This document shows, piece after piece, positions 55,953-63,614 of a DNA stretch of 64,000 nt (the first letter of the stretch is position 1; the number at the start of each line of letters is the position of its first letter). This DNA comes from Paraburkholderia phenazinium (lineage in GTDB: Bacteria; Pseudomonadota; Gammaproteobacteria; Burkholderiales; Burkholderiaceae): the NCBI RefSeq assembly GCF_900100735.1, contig NZ_FNCJ01000006.1, positions 1 through 64,000 of the forward strand. Reading direction: 5' to 3'. The translations under genes and the position numbers were made by a program. The notes under the pieces were generated by a model. The model was given only the letters and a program-made list of their open reading frames with translations. It was not told the DNA's origin and did no database searches.

Positions 55953-56040
55953 AGCCAGGTCTTTGAGCGCCCTGGGGCGCCGGCTGGTGGGGGTTGATGT
56001 GGGGTTGGCCCTGGCCTTGCCGGGGTTCGTGCCGGTGGAG

Positions 56041-56056
56041 AGGTGCCACGGCACGG
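56041..56056. repeat. AGGTGC-N4-GCACGG palindrome (left half degenerate)
   Basis: 68 bp before the start of the double-RHH gene at 56125. Confidence 0.5.
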
Positions 56057-56124
56057 CGGAAACGCTTGCTCCCAAGCGCAAATCTTGAGATGCTGTGGTT
56101 TTGCTCCGCATTGAGGTTCTACGA

Positions 56125-56562
56125 ATGGCAACGACGACAGCAGCAACGACCCCGGACGATCTGGCGGCGGTGAAGCGTCCCCGGGCTCCTCGGGGTCACG
56201 CGATCCTGGTGAAGCGCGTCCACGGCTACCTGTGGAAAAAGGACAAGGATTTGTTCGCGCACCTGGTGGAGCGGCACAAGTTGCGCATGACCGAGACCTT
56301 CACGTTCGAGGTCGAGCGGTGGCTGTCCGGTGCGTTCGAGCTGACGGTGAACGAGCTGCCGGACTTCAAGACGCCCCGCGACGATTGGCCGGGCCGTCAG
56401 CCTAAACCGAACAACGCGAAGGTGGGCGTGCGCTTCGTAGCGGACCTGCCCGACAAGCTGTACAAGCGATTCAAGTTGCAATGCGTGAAGCTCGATTGCT
56501 CGATGATCGAGGTCACGTCCGCCCTGATCCAGCGCTGGAACGCCGAGCACGGTGGGCGCTGA
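56125..56562 (+). CDS. Double ribbon-helix-helix-like DNA-binding protein 1
   Basis: 145 aa. Two modules of strand-helix-helix type: one about 25-75 ending EVERWLSGAFEL, one about 100-143 with VGVRFVADLPDKLYKRFKLQ and a second helix EVTSALIQRWN. The protein at 58310-58750 has the same double layout and the same WLSGA ending of module 1. Probably binds operator DNA of the element. ATG at 56125, GAGG upstream. A bidirectional terminator follows. Confidence 0.65.
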   Translation: MATTTAATTPDDLAAVKRPRAPRGHAILVKRVHGYLWKKDKDLFAHLVERHKLRMTETFTFEVERWLSGAFELTVNELPDFKTPRDDWPGRQPKPNNAKVGVRFVADLPDKLYKRFKLQCVKLDCSMIEVTSALIQRWNAEHGGR

Positions 56563-56588
56563 AGGTGCAGCGCCCGAATCGCCGGACG

Positions 56589-56616
56589 TAAAAAAAGCGG
56601 GCCGTGGCCCGCTTTG
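56589..56616. terminator. Bidirectional terminator
   Basis: Stem AAAGCGGGCC/GGCCCGCTTT between convergent genes ending at 56562 and 56641. Confidence 0.85.
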
Positions 56617-56640
56617 GTTCGTCCTCCTCCCCCTGCGCTG

Positions 56641-57162
56641 TCATGCGACCATCGCATCGCGCACGGTTGGGAGCTGTTCCTCCGGTTTCGCCAGGGCGTG
56701 CACCAGCAGCCAGCCCTCGTCGAGCAGCCGCGGGGCCACGTCCGTGCGGTACGACGCGTCTTCCTCCCGGAACGCCGCGATCAGATCCTCCGCGGCCTCA
56801 CGGGCGTCCGGCGCCACCGGGTGCCGGTCGAAGTACGTGTCCCGATCGCTGATGAGCCGCTCGGCCATCCCCGGCTTGAACGCGAACCAGCCCTGGTCCA
56901 CGCCGGCCTGATCGACGTTGAACACGATCCGCAGGATCTGTTGCAGGACGAAGGGCGAGCCGATCTCCGCTGCGCGATCGCCGAACGCCCAGGCCGGACC
57001 GTCCAGCCGCGACGGCAGGAGGTTCATGAAGAACGATGCGCAGCCGTCGTCCCAGCCGGCGAAACCGTAGCGGTCCCAGTGGTCCAGGGTCCAACCGTTA
57101 CGATCCACCAGGTCCGCTTTCGGCGGGAGTTCAAACAGCCTTGAAACGTTGAAACGTGACAT
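56641..57162 (-). CDS. Hypothetical protein
   Basis: 173 aa, not recognised. Soluble, rich in Trp, Phe and Asp (GWTLDHWDRYGFAGWDDGCASFFMNLL), with a helical second half. AAAGAGG lies upstream of ATG at 57162. Divergent from parA; the 384-bp gap between them holds three palindromes. Confidence 0.65.
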   Translation of the reverse strand: MSRFNVSRLFELPPKADLVDRNGWTLDHWDRYGFAGWDDGCASFFMNLLPSRLDGPAWAFGDRAAEIGSPFVLQQILRIVFNVDQAGVDQGWFAFKPGMAERLISDRDTYFDRHPVAPDAREAAEDLIAAFREEDASYRTDVAPRLLDEGWLLVHALAKPEEQLPTVRDAMVA

Positions 57163-57425
57163 GAGGGCACCTCTTTGGAGTGGTTGAAGCGTGATCTCTA
57201 CTCACCGGAAGGGACCTCGCGTTACTCCAGGATTGCAAAGAATCTGGGTTTTGTAAACGTAACGATGACGTTCGTTCTGTTGCGTCGTGAAAAAACCTCG
57301 GCACCACCCCCACTCCCCTGCCTTCGGCCATCATCGCAAGCGCCCAGGCCTTCCCGCGTACGCACGGGGCGACGGGCTGATTTTCCCCGGAGGCCTTCCC
57401 CTTAAGCCTTCCAACTATTTTCAAC

Positions 57426-57441
57426 CCGTGCCACAGCACAT
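57426..57441. repeat. Palindrome cluster upstream of parA, copy 1
   Basis: CCGTGC-CACA-GCACAT. First of three sites (57426, 57482, 57514) within 104 bp. Confidence 0.55.
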
Positions 57442-57481
57442 GTTGACGTCATATCCGTACCCGTGGTTACATGCTAACCAT

Positions 57482-57497
57482 CCGTGCCAACGCACGG
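57482..57497. repeat. Palindrome cluster upstream of parA, copy 2 (perfect)
   Basis: CCGTGC-CAAC-GCACGG, 49 bp before the parA start. Confidence 0.65.
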
Positions 57498-57513
57498 TCC
57501 CATTTCGGTGAAT

Positions 57514-57529
57514 CCGTGCCACGGCACCC
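57514..57529. repeat. Palindrome cluster upstream of parA, copy 3
   Basis: CCGTGC-CACG-GCACCC, 17 bp before the parA start; binding here would cover the promoter or ribosome site. Confidence 0.6.
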
Positions 57530-57546
57530 CCTACCAAGGAACCAAC

Positions 57547-58299
57547 ATGAAGCCCACGACCATCGTTGCGTGCAGCACCAAAGGCGGTACGAGCAAGACC
57601 ACGACCTGCGTCAACCTGCCGGACGCCCTCGCCCAGGAGTTGGGCGTGGAGCTTGGCGCCGGGTACGACGCGCAGCTTTACGACCTGGACCCGCAGATGT
57701 CCGCCAGCGAATGGCACGAGGCCGCCGGCGACGGTGCCCGTCCGTTCCCGGTGCTGGCCTGCCCCCGCCCGACCCTGGAGCAGTTCCTGGCGTCGGTGCG
57801 CGAGCCGCGCGACCTGCGGGTGTTCGATTGCCCGGGGATCGAAGCGTCCAACCCGGCGACCATCGCCGCGGTGCGGGCGGCGGACTTCGTGCTGCTGCCG
57901 ATCCAGCCGTCGGCCTTCGACATGTGGGCCAACGCCAAGCTGGTGGACATGGTGCGCACCCGCATGGACATCACCGACGGGCGCACGAAAGCGGCGTTCC
58001 TGATCACCCAGGCCTCGCCCCGCTCGCGCCTCGCCCGTCTGACCCGCGAGGCGTTGATCGAGACCGGCATCCCGGTGCTGGACACGGTGATGCACGCCCG
58101 TAAGAGCTACGTCGAGGCGGCGGCCAACGGTTTAACGGTGTTCCAGCACAGCGACGTGCAGGCCCAGGCGGAAATGCGGGGCGTGGCGCGTGAGATCCTG
58201 GCGATGCTGGGGATCGAGCGTGCGGTGGAACGACGGGACGACCGTGCGACCCTGGCCAGCGTGCCGAACCTGAGCGCGGCCGTCCGCGCTGCGGCGTAA
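57547..58299 (+). CDS. ParA-family partition ATPase
   Basis: 250 aa. Deviant Walker A KGGTSKTTT at the N-terminus, YDLDPQMSASEW (Walker A' region) near 45, VFDCPGIEASNP near 95. Short ParA without an N-terminal HTH, so it should not repress its own promoter; that would be left to the small partner. Moves plasmid or element DNA before division. ATG at 57547 has AGGA upstream. The next gene starts 10 nt downstream, the usual place of the ParB-like partner. Confidence 0.92.
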   Translation: MKPTTIVACSTKGGTSKTTTCVNLPDALAQELGVELGAGYDAQLYDLDPQMSASEWHEAAGDGARPFPVLACPRPTLEQFLASVREPRDLRVFDCPGIEASNPATIAAVRAADFVLLPIQPSAFDMWANAKLVDMVRTRMDITDGRTKAAFLITQASPRSRLARLTREALIETGIPVLDTVMHARKSYVEAAANGLTVFQHSDVQAQAEMRGVAREILAMLGIERAVERRDDRATLASVPNLSAAVRAAA

Positions 58300-58309
58300 G
58301 GGGGTCGCC

Positions 58310-58750
58310 TTGAAAACCACGCTCTCGTTTCAACGCCCCAGCGCCCGCAAGGTTCAGGACACCGCCCCCGTGGTGGTGGTTCCGCCGCCGGCGCTGCGCC
58401 TGGTGCCCACCCCGGATGCGCAACGCAAAGGGAACAACGCAGCGGGCAGCACCCGGTTCCACGTGCGCCTGCCGATCGCGCACAAGCGGTTCGTGGAATC
58501 CCGGGCGGAGGCGTCGGGCTCGACCCTCACCACGCTGCTGCGCGGTCTGCTTGAGGACTGGCTGAGCGGTGCGGTGTCCGCCGTCGTCGCCCCCGTGGCC
58601 CCGGCCGCGGAGCGCGAACGGCTGAGCCTGGACCTGCCGACGGCGCTGTACCGCCAGGTCAAAGCCAAGGCGAGCGCTGACGGTCACCGCATCACCGACG
58701 TGACCGTGGTGCTGATCGAACGCTTGATGGCCAGCGCGCGCCGCCGCTGA
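58310..58750 (+). CDS. Double ribbon-helix-helix protein 2, likely ParA partner
   Basis: 146 aa from a TTG start with GGGG upstream. Module 1 about 45-90 (RFHVRLPIAHKRFVESRAEASGS ... LLEDWLSGA) and module 2 about 100-143 (RLSLDLPTALYRQVKAKASADG ... VVLIERLM). Tandem strand-helix-helix units in one chain could replace the normal dimer. The place 10 nt after parA marks it as the centromere-binding partner. Candidate sites are the three palindromes before parA. Confidence 0.75.
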   Translation: MKTTLSFQRPSARKVQDTAPVVVVPPPALRLVPTPDAQRKGNNAAGSTRFHVRLPIAHKRFVESRAEASGSTLTTLLRGLLEDWLSGAVSAVVAPVAPAAERERLSLDLPTALYRQVKAKASADGHRITDVTVVLIERLMASARRR

Positions 58751-58778
58751 CCGGTCGGACCCATGCTGTACTGTACGA

Positions 58779-58807
58779 GAAAGGCCCGGATCGCTCCGGG
58801 CCTTTTG
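58779..58807. terminator. Bidirectional terminator
   Basis: Stem AAGGCCCGGA/TCCGGGCCTT, between convergent partition and relaxase genes. Confidence 0.88.
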
Positions 58808-58821
58808 CATGGGGAAGCGGC

Positions 58822-61800
58822 TTACCGGGACCGCCCCACCGATCGCTGGTTCTCCCGTTCCCACGCGAGCTGGGCCTGGCGTTGCGCTTCGAGCTTGCGC
58901 TCCTGCACGGTTTTCTGAGCAGCGGCCTGCTCCGCTGCACGACGTGCTGCAACCTGAGCCTCCGCTTTCTGCCGTGCCTCGTAGGCCGTCCGTGCCGCTG
59001 CACGGCGGGCCGCCAGGGCCGCGAGGTCGGGCGCCGCCTGCACGAACCCGCTCTGCCGCTGGGTCGCTTGGGCGTCGCGCTCGTTCGCCGCCTCACGGGT
59101 GCGCAGCTCCTCGTTCACGTGCGCGGTGCCCGCCGCCAGGCGCTTGCGCGCGGCGTCCTCGGCCTGCGCCGCCTGGGCGATGCCCTTGGCCTTGGCGTCG
59201 GCGCGCTGCTCCTCGCGGGTGACCGGTTCCGTGGAGATCGGGATGCCCCGCGGCCGGGTGCTGCGTTGGCCACGTTGTTGCGGCACCACCTGCTCGGCCT
59301 TCTCGCGGGTGATCTGCTGCACGTCCATGGTGGTGACGTTCAACGCCTGCTCGACGAGCTGGTTCATGATCCCGCCGTGGCGGGCTCCATCTTCCTGGAT
59401 GTTCCCCAGGAGGTCGTCCGTGCGTCCGTACATGCCGTACTCCCGTTTCTCACGCGTGAAGGCGACCAGCGCGGACTGGTTGTTGACCATGTGCAACCCG
59501 GCCTCGCCAACGAAATGGAGCGTCTTGTTGATCGATTGGCCCTGGGATTTGTGAACGCTTCCACTGTATGCAAGCGTCATGTCGGGCATGTCCTTGGTGT
59601 CGAAGGAGACGTACCGACCGTTCTGCTCGGGAATCTCCGACACCAGGCGAATGGTCATCAGGTGGCTCTTGCCGTCCGACGACGGCTTCAGGGCGGTGAT
59701 GATGCCGCCCTCCCCGTTCACCACCCCCAGCCAGTCGTGCTTTTCGCTGAACATCACCTTGTCACCGGTGGCCATCTTCACCTGACGCCATTCCCTGTTC
59801 ACGATCAGGCGCACCCGATGGTCCTGGTCGCCCAGGATCCCGCGCTCCTTGAAGCCCGCCCGGATCTCGTCGTTCATCTCCTGGACTTCCTTGTTGGTCC
59901 CGCAGATCACCAGGGTCTGAGCGTAGTCCCGGTTGAAGTCCTGGAAGGTGGCGGTGTCGATGGTGACCGTGTGCTTCGTCTTCGTGAGGTCGCTGGGAAC
60001 GACCTCCACCTCCATCAGCAGGCCCTTGCCGTCCTCGCGCCACGTCATCGCCTTAACCTCGGCCGTGTCGTTCGCAGCGATGCCCAGGGTCTTGTTCCCG
60101 GCGGAGAACACCAACTGGTCGTTCGGAGCGACCTCGACCTCCCGCATCTGACCGTTCACGCGCAGCATGACGGTCTCGGGCTCCACCACGCCTTCGGTCT
60201 TGAAGTAGTCCCGCACCAGCATCGCCCGTGCTTCCTGCTCCGTCTCGGCGGTGCGGATGTGGCCGTTTTTCAGGTAGCGCTCGAAAATCTTGGCCCCGTT
60301 CTTCTCGTCGTACAGCATGTTCGCGGTCAGGCGATCGTCCGACGACCGCTGACGACGAATGTCCGTCAGGGCGTGGTCCGAGATCGTCCTCTGCATGATC
60401 CGGAAACCCGACCCGGCGCCCACCGGCTGCAACTGCAGGTGATCGCCCATCAGCACCAGTTTGGCCCCCGCTGCGTCGCACAGGTCTTGCAGCTTCGCGA
60501 TGCTCTGGGAGGTCTGCATTCCTGCCTCGTCCACGCACAGCATCGTTCTGCTGTCGAGGATCAGCTTGCCGGTCTTGATGCGGTGCAAGGTCGTCTGGGT
60601 GGAGTAACTTTCCACGCCGCTCTCGCTTTGCAGTTTTTTCGCAGCCTTCCAGCCATCCGACACACCAATGATCGTGCCGCCAGCCGCTTCCCAGGTGATC
60701 TTGGTGGCGATGAAGGACGTGGTTTTGCCCGTTCCAGCCCTGCCCGAGATAATGGCGCACCCACCTGTATTACTACAGATATACCGCACGCTGCCTTCCT
60801 GCTCTTCGCTGAGGATCAGGTGCGGCTTGGCCTTCTTGAACTTGGCCAGGCCCTCGTCCACCTGGTCCTTCGACAACCGGATGTTCGCCTCGTCTGCGCG
60901 CGCCGCGGCCTTCTTGAGAATGTTCGCCTCGAGGTCCACCATCGCCTTGGACGCGTAGCGCGCCAGGCCAGTCTTCGGGTCATGCTCGAACGCCAGGACT
61001 TGCTTGAGGTCGTTCAGGATTTCGTCGGTTTTTGCGATCACGCCCCGCATGTCGAGGCGACCGACGTACTCGAACGCGACCTGCTTCATCAGCTCGTAAC
61101 GGTTGAACAGGGACGACGGCTCGTGGATCTTGGCGAGGACCTCGGCGTCGCTTTTCGGGTTCATGTCCTGCATGGCCTTCACGCCCTTCACGGGCGTCAG
61201 GTCCTTGTGGGACAGGTTCGACGTCACGACCTCGCCTTTCAGCTCGGCGACGGACTGGTACACGTTCGGGAAGTTGGCCCGGCGCTCCTGGAACTCCTTG
61301 GCCCACAGCTTGCGCAGCTCCTGGATGGTGGGCTCGTCCTTGTCCTTGCGCGTGGCCGCTGCCGCCACGTCCTCGGTGGCATCGGGGTGCGCTTCCATGT
61401 ACGCCAGGATCGCCATGCGGCGCTTGCTGTGCGCGTTGCGGCTGAAGTCGTCGATGCCGGCGACGCGGTAGAACACGTCCCCGGTTTCGCGGCCCTTGGC
61501 GTCGAGCTGGATGTGCTTGTTGACCTTGTAGCCCATGCCTTGCATCTCACGGGCCATCTCGTTGCGGTGGACCGCCCCGGCCGCGTGCTTGATCGCCATG
61601 AGGGTGCTGTTCTCGAACGTGGTGACGTGCAGCTTCCCTTCGGCGTCGCGCCAGGTCACCATGTTCATCAGCATGAAGTGGGTGTGAAGATTTGGGTCCA
61701 GATCACGGTTCGAGAAGTGGGTCACCGCGGCAGCGATCATGCCGACGTCGCTCACGATCTGGCAACCGGCCTTGCCGATTCGGGCGTACAGCTCCTGCTC

Positions 61801-62199
61801 CACGAACGCCATCATCTTGGCCGCTGCTCGCTGGTGCGCGGCGATGATCGCCTCGCGCTCTTCCGGGGTGGCGGTCGGATCGGCCATCAGCATCGAGACC
61901 GACTTGTCTTCGGTCACGCACAGGTCGAACGCCGCGCGCCGACCGGCCTTTCCGACGTTCTGCACGCCCTTGGTGCCGTCGGGAAGTTTGCCGTTCAGGA
62001 GGTTCAGGAGGGTCCGCTCGTCCACGTGCCCGGACAGGCCCAAGGCCTCCGTGCCCTTGCCGAACCACCTGGTCTGGTTCTCGACCAGGCCCGTGATTTC
62101 GTTGACGTAATAACGGGCTTCCTTCGCGAGAAAATAGTTGATGATGTTGTTGCCGTTCTTATCGTGGCCGCGTGGGCTGAGCGGTACGGACGTTAGCAT
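58822..62199 (-). CDS. MobF-family conjugative relaxase-helicase (TrwC/TraI type)
   Basis: 1125 aa. N-terminal relaxase: paired Tyr in EARYYVNEI (near 25), FGKGTEALGLSG, and the metal-binding His set in THFSNRDLDPNLHTH. Central superfamily 1 helicase: Walker A SGRAGTGKTTSF near 485, Walker B MLCVDEAGM, GDHLQLQPVGAGSG, DIRRQRS and AYSGSVHKSQGQS. A tail of about 190 residues is Ala/Glu/Arg/Gln-rich coiled coil. It nicks oriT, stays on the 5' end and unwinds DNA for transfer. ATG at 62199 with AGGAGG upstream. A perfect palindrome copy lies inside the tail (58990-59005). Confidence 0.96.
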   Translation of the reverse strand: MLTSVPLSPRGHDKNGNNIINYFLAKEARYYVNEITGLVENQTRWFGKGTEALGLSGHVDERTLLNLLNGKLPDGTKGVQNVGKAGRRAAFDLCVTEDKSVSMLMADPTATPEEREAIIAAHQRAAAKMMAFVEQELYARIGKAGCQIVSDVGMIAAAVTHFSNRDLDPNLHTHFMLMNMVTWRDAEGKLHVTTFENSTLMAIKHAAGAVHRNEMAREMQGMGYKVNKHIQLDAKGRETGDVFYRVAGIDDFSRNAHSKRRMAILAYMEAHPDATEDVAAAATRKDKDEPTIQELRKLWAKEFQERRANFPNVYQSVAELKGEVVTSNLSHKDLTPVKGVKAMQDMNPKSDAEVLAKIHEPSSLFNRYELMKQVAFEYVGRLDMRGVIAKTDEILNDLKQVLAFEHDPKTGLARYASKAMVDLEANILKKAAARADEANIRLSKDQVDEGLAKFKKAKPHLILSEEQEGSVRYICSNTGGCAIISGRAGTGKTTSFIATKITWEAAGGTIIGVSDGWKAAKKLQSESGVESYSTQTTLHRIKTGKLILDSRTMLCVDEAGMQTSQSIAKLQDLCDAAGAKLVLMGDHLQLQPVGAGSGFRIMQRTISDHALTDIRRQRSSDDRLTANMLYDEKNGAKIFERYLKNGHIRTAETEQEARAMLVRDYFKTEGVVEPETVMLRVNGQMREVEVAPNDQLVFSAGNKTLGIAANDTAEVKAMTWREDGKGLLMEVEVVPSDLTKTKHTVTIDTATFQDFNRDYAQTLVICGTNKEVQEMNDEIRAGFKERGILGDQDHRVRLIVNREWRQVKMATGDKVMFSEKHDWLGVVNGEGGIITALKPSSDGKSHLMTIRLVSEIPEQNGRYVSFDTKDMPDMTLAYSGSVHKSQGQSINKTLHFVGEAGLHMVNNQSALVAFTREKREYGMYGRTDDLLGNIQEDGARHGGIMNQLVEQALNVTTMDVQQITREKAEQVVPQQRGQRSTRPRGIPISTEPVTREEQRADAKAKGIAQAAQAEDAARKRLAAGTAHVNEELRTREAANERDAQATQRQSGFVQAAPDLAALAARRAAARTAYEARQKAEAQVAARRAAEQAAAQKTVQERKLEAQRQAQLAWERENQRSVGRSR

Positions 62200-62224
62200 G
62201 GGGATCTCCTCCTGTACATTAGAG

Positions 62225-62240
62225 CTGTGCCTGGGCACGG
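62225..62240. repeat. CTGTGC-N4-GCACGG palindrome upstream of the relaxase
   Basis: One mismatch; 25 bp before the relaxase start codon. Suggests the same control for transfer as for partition. Confidence 0.55.
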
Positions 62241-62330
62241 GCACCAACGCCCGGAGAACCCGGACGGAACCAACCTACACCCGCCAGCGGGGACGTCAAG
62301 CGTCCCCGCGTCGAACGGGCGTGGTGGGGC

Positions 62331-62495
62331 CTACTCGCCCTTCGGCTTCGGGGCCCGGCGGGCTTCGATGCGGGCGAGGTTCGCGCGGAACCGTTCGCCC
62401 AGGGACTGCCCCAGCAGGCCGTTCATCGGCACAAGCCAGGCGACGAGCGCGATGATGGCCAGGAACAGGACGACGATCAGAAACGTGTGCAGCAT
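62331..62495 (-). CDS. Small single-pass membrane protein
   Basis: 54 aa: LIVVLFLAIIALVAWLVPM is one membrane helix (about 5-25), then a basic tail (ERFRANLARIEARRAPKPKGE). AAGGGAG 8 nt before ATG at 62495. First gene listed upstream of the relaxase, in a row of small membrane genes; a transfer-apparatus accessory is likely but unproved. Confidence 0.65.
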   Translation of the reverse strand: MLHTFLIVVLFLAIIALVAWLVPMNGLLGQSLGERFRANLARIEARRAPKPKGE

Positions 62496-62557
62496 GTGAT
62501 GTTCTCCCTTGGAATGCTGGAATGGCCCCGGGATGGGGTGGGTCTCGTTGCAGGCGG

Positions 62558-63064
62558 TCAATCCTTTCCTTGCGCGATGTTGGCGATGGCCATCCCGTAG
62601 GGAAGCAGCATCTGGATGGTTGCGCTCGCCGGGTAGGCGAACAGCAGGCCGATTAAAAAGCCGTGCCAGCCGATGACGTGGAACAGTACCAACCCGATCT
62701 CCACCACAAGCCATGCCAAGAAGAATGGCACTTGCACCCTGTCCAGGTCCTTCGTGTTGGATTCCACCTCGGCATGCCATGCTTCGGAGGCTTGCACCGG
62801 CTCGATGACGTAGCCGAACTTGATCATGCTGTTGCTCACGAGCACCGCCAGAAGCAGGACGAAGTAGGTCAACGCCGTCATGCACGTAAGGCCCATGGTA
62901 AATCCGGCCCAGGACACCATGGCCACCACACCGGGCAAAGTCACCCACGCGGTGTCGGGGTCGGGGACCTTCGCGTAGGCGAAAACGCCTGCAGCGAAGG
63001 GAACGATCAGCGTCAAGATCACCAGGAGCGCGAGCCAGCCGCCCAGTTCGATCGTGTTCAACAT
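62558..63064 (-). CDS. Four-helix membrane protein
   Basis: 168 aa, not recognised. Hydrophobic helices at about 8-30, 42-80 (probably two) and 112-135, plus a final one. The polar loop VESNTKDLDRVQV lies between. In the same strand and cluster as the relaxase; could be a type IV secretion or entry-exclusion component. Confidence 0.65.
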   Translation of the reverse strand: MLNTIELGGWLALLVILTLIVPFAAGVFAYAKVPDPDTAWVTLPGVVAMVSWAGFTMGLTCMTALTYFVLLLAVLVSNSMIKFGYVIEPVQASEAWHAEVESNTKDLDRVQVPFFLAWLVVEIGLVLFHVIGWHGFLIGLLFAYPASATIQMLLPYGMAIANIAQGKD

Positions 63065-63077
63065 GATGGAGCCCTCC

Positions 63078-63308
63078 TCAGTTCAGTTCGTGGGTGTTGG
63101 CCGCCGCGATCAGCGGGTCGGCGAACGCGGCATCGACGACACGCCAAGCTTTGTCGTTTTCGATCCGATGTCGTGCAACCTCGATGTCCCAGCGCGCGGA
63201 TTCTGCGTCGAACGCCGCGCGCTTGTCGGCCTCGGCCTGTGCCTGGGCAGCGCGTTGAACGGCGATGTCCTGGCGGGCGCGCAGGCGGGTCGTGATGAAC
63301 TTGAGCAT
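63078..63308 (-). CDS. Small charged helical protein
   Basis: 76 aa: one amphipathic helix rich in Ala/Arg/Glu (RARQDIAVQRAAQAQAEADKRAAFDAESARWD). Possibly a coiled coil. GGAGGAG before ATG at 63308. 13 nt separates it from the next gene, so probably coupled. Confidence 0.6.
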   Translation of the reverse strand: MLKFITTRLRARQDIAVQRAAQAQAEADKRAAFDAESARWDIEVARHRIENDKAWRVVDAAFADPLIAAANTHELN

Positions 63309-63390
63309 GGGTCTCCTCCCTGTTGTGGTTCGCCGGGCAACCGGCACAAGATCAATCTAGCGAGCCCTGGGCTGCAGTCAACACCTTGGG

Positions 63391-63603
63391 TCAGGTTTCG
63401 TCGCCCAACATGAACAGCTCTTCGAGCACGCACTCGCCGCCGGCGATGCCCAGCCCGAAAAGGCTGAAGGCCGCGCCGATCCGGCCGTACATAACAGCGC
63501 ACACGGCCACCACGGCGATGACGATCAGCGTCATGGGGAACCGACGCACGAGTTGTCGGGTGCGTTGCCCAAGGGACCGCAGGACTGGGGTTGTGGTGCG
63601 CAT
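63391..63603 (-). CDS. Small membrane protein
   Basis: 70 aa. Basic start (RSLGQRTRQLVRRFPM), then hydrophobic helices about 25-55 and an acidic end (GGECVLEELFMLGDET). GGAGG 5 nt before ATG at 63603. Follows the gene ending at 63615 by 11 nt. Confidence 0.65.
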   Translation of the reverse strand: MRTTTPVLRSLGQRTRQLVRRFPMTLIVIAVVAVCAVMYGRIGAAFSLFGLGIAGGECVLEELFMLGDET

Positions 63604-63614
63604 GGGATCCTCCA

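Noticed and set aside
57131-57439. 102-codon minus-strand frame
   Set aside because: Overlaps the start of the 56641-57162 gene and the palindrome region; no family features or ribosome site.
58882-62196. 1104-codon open frame on the plus strand
   Set aside because: Exact antisense shadow of the relaxase gene; composition follows the reverse codons and it has no recognisable domain.
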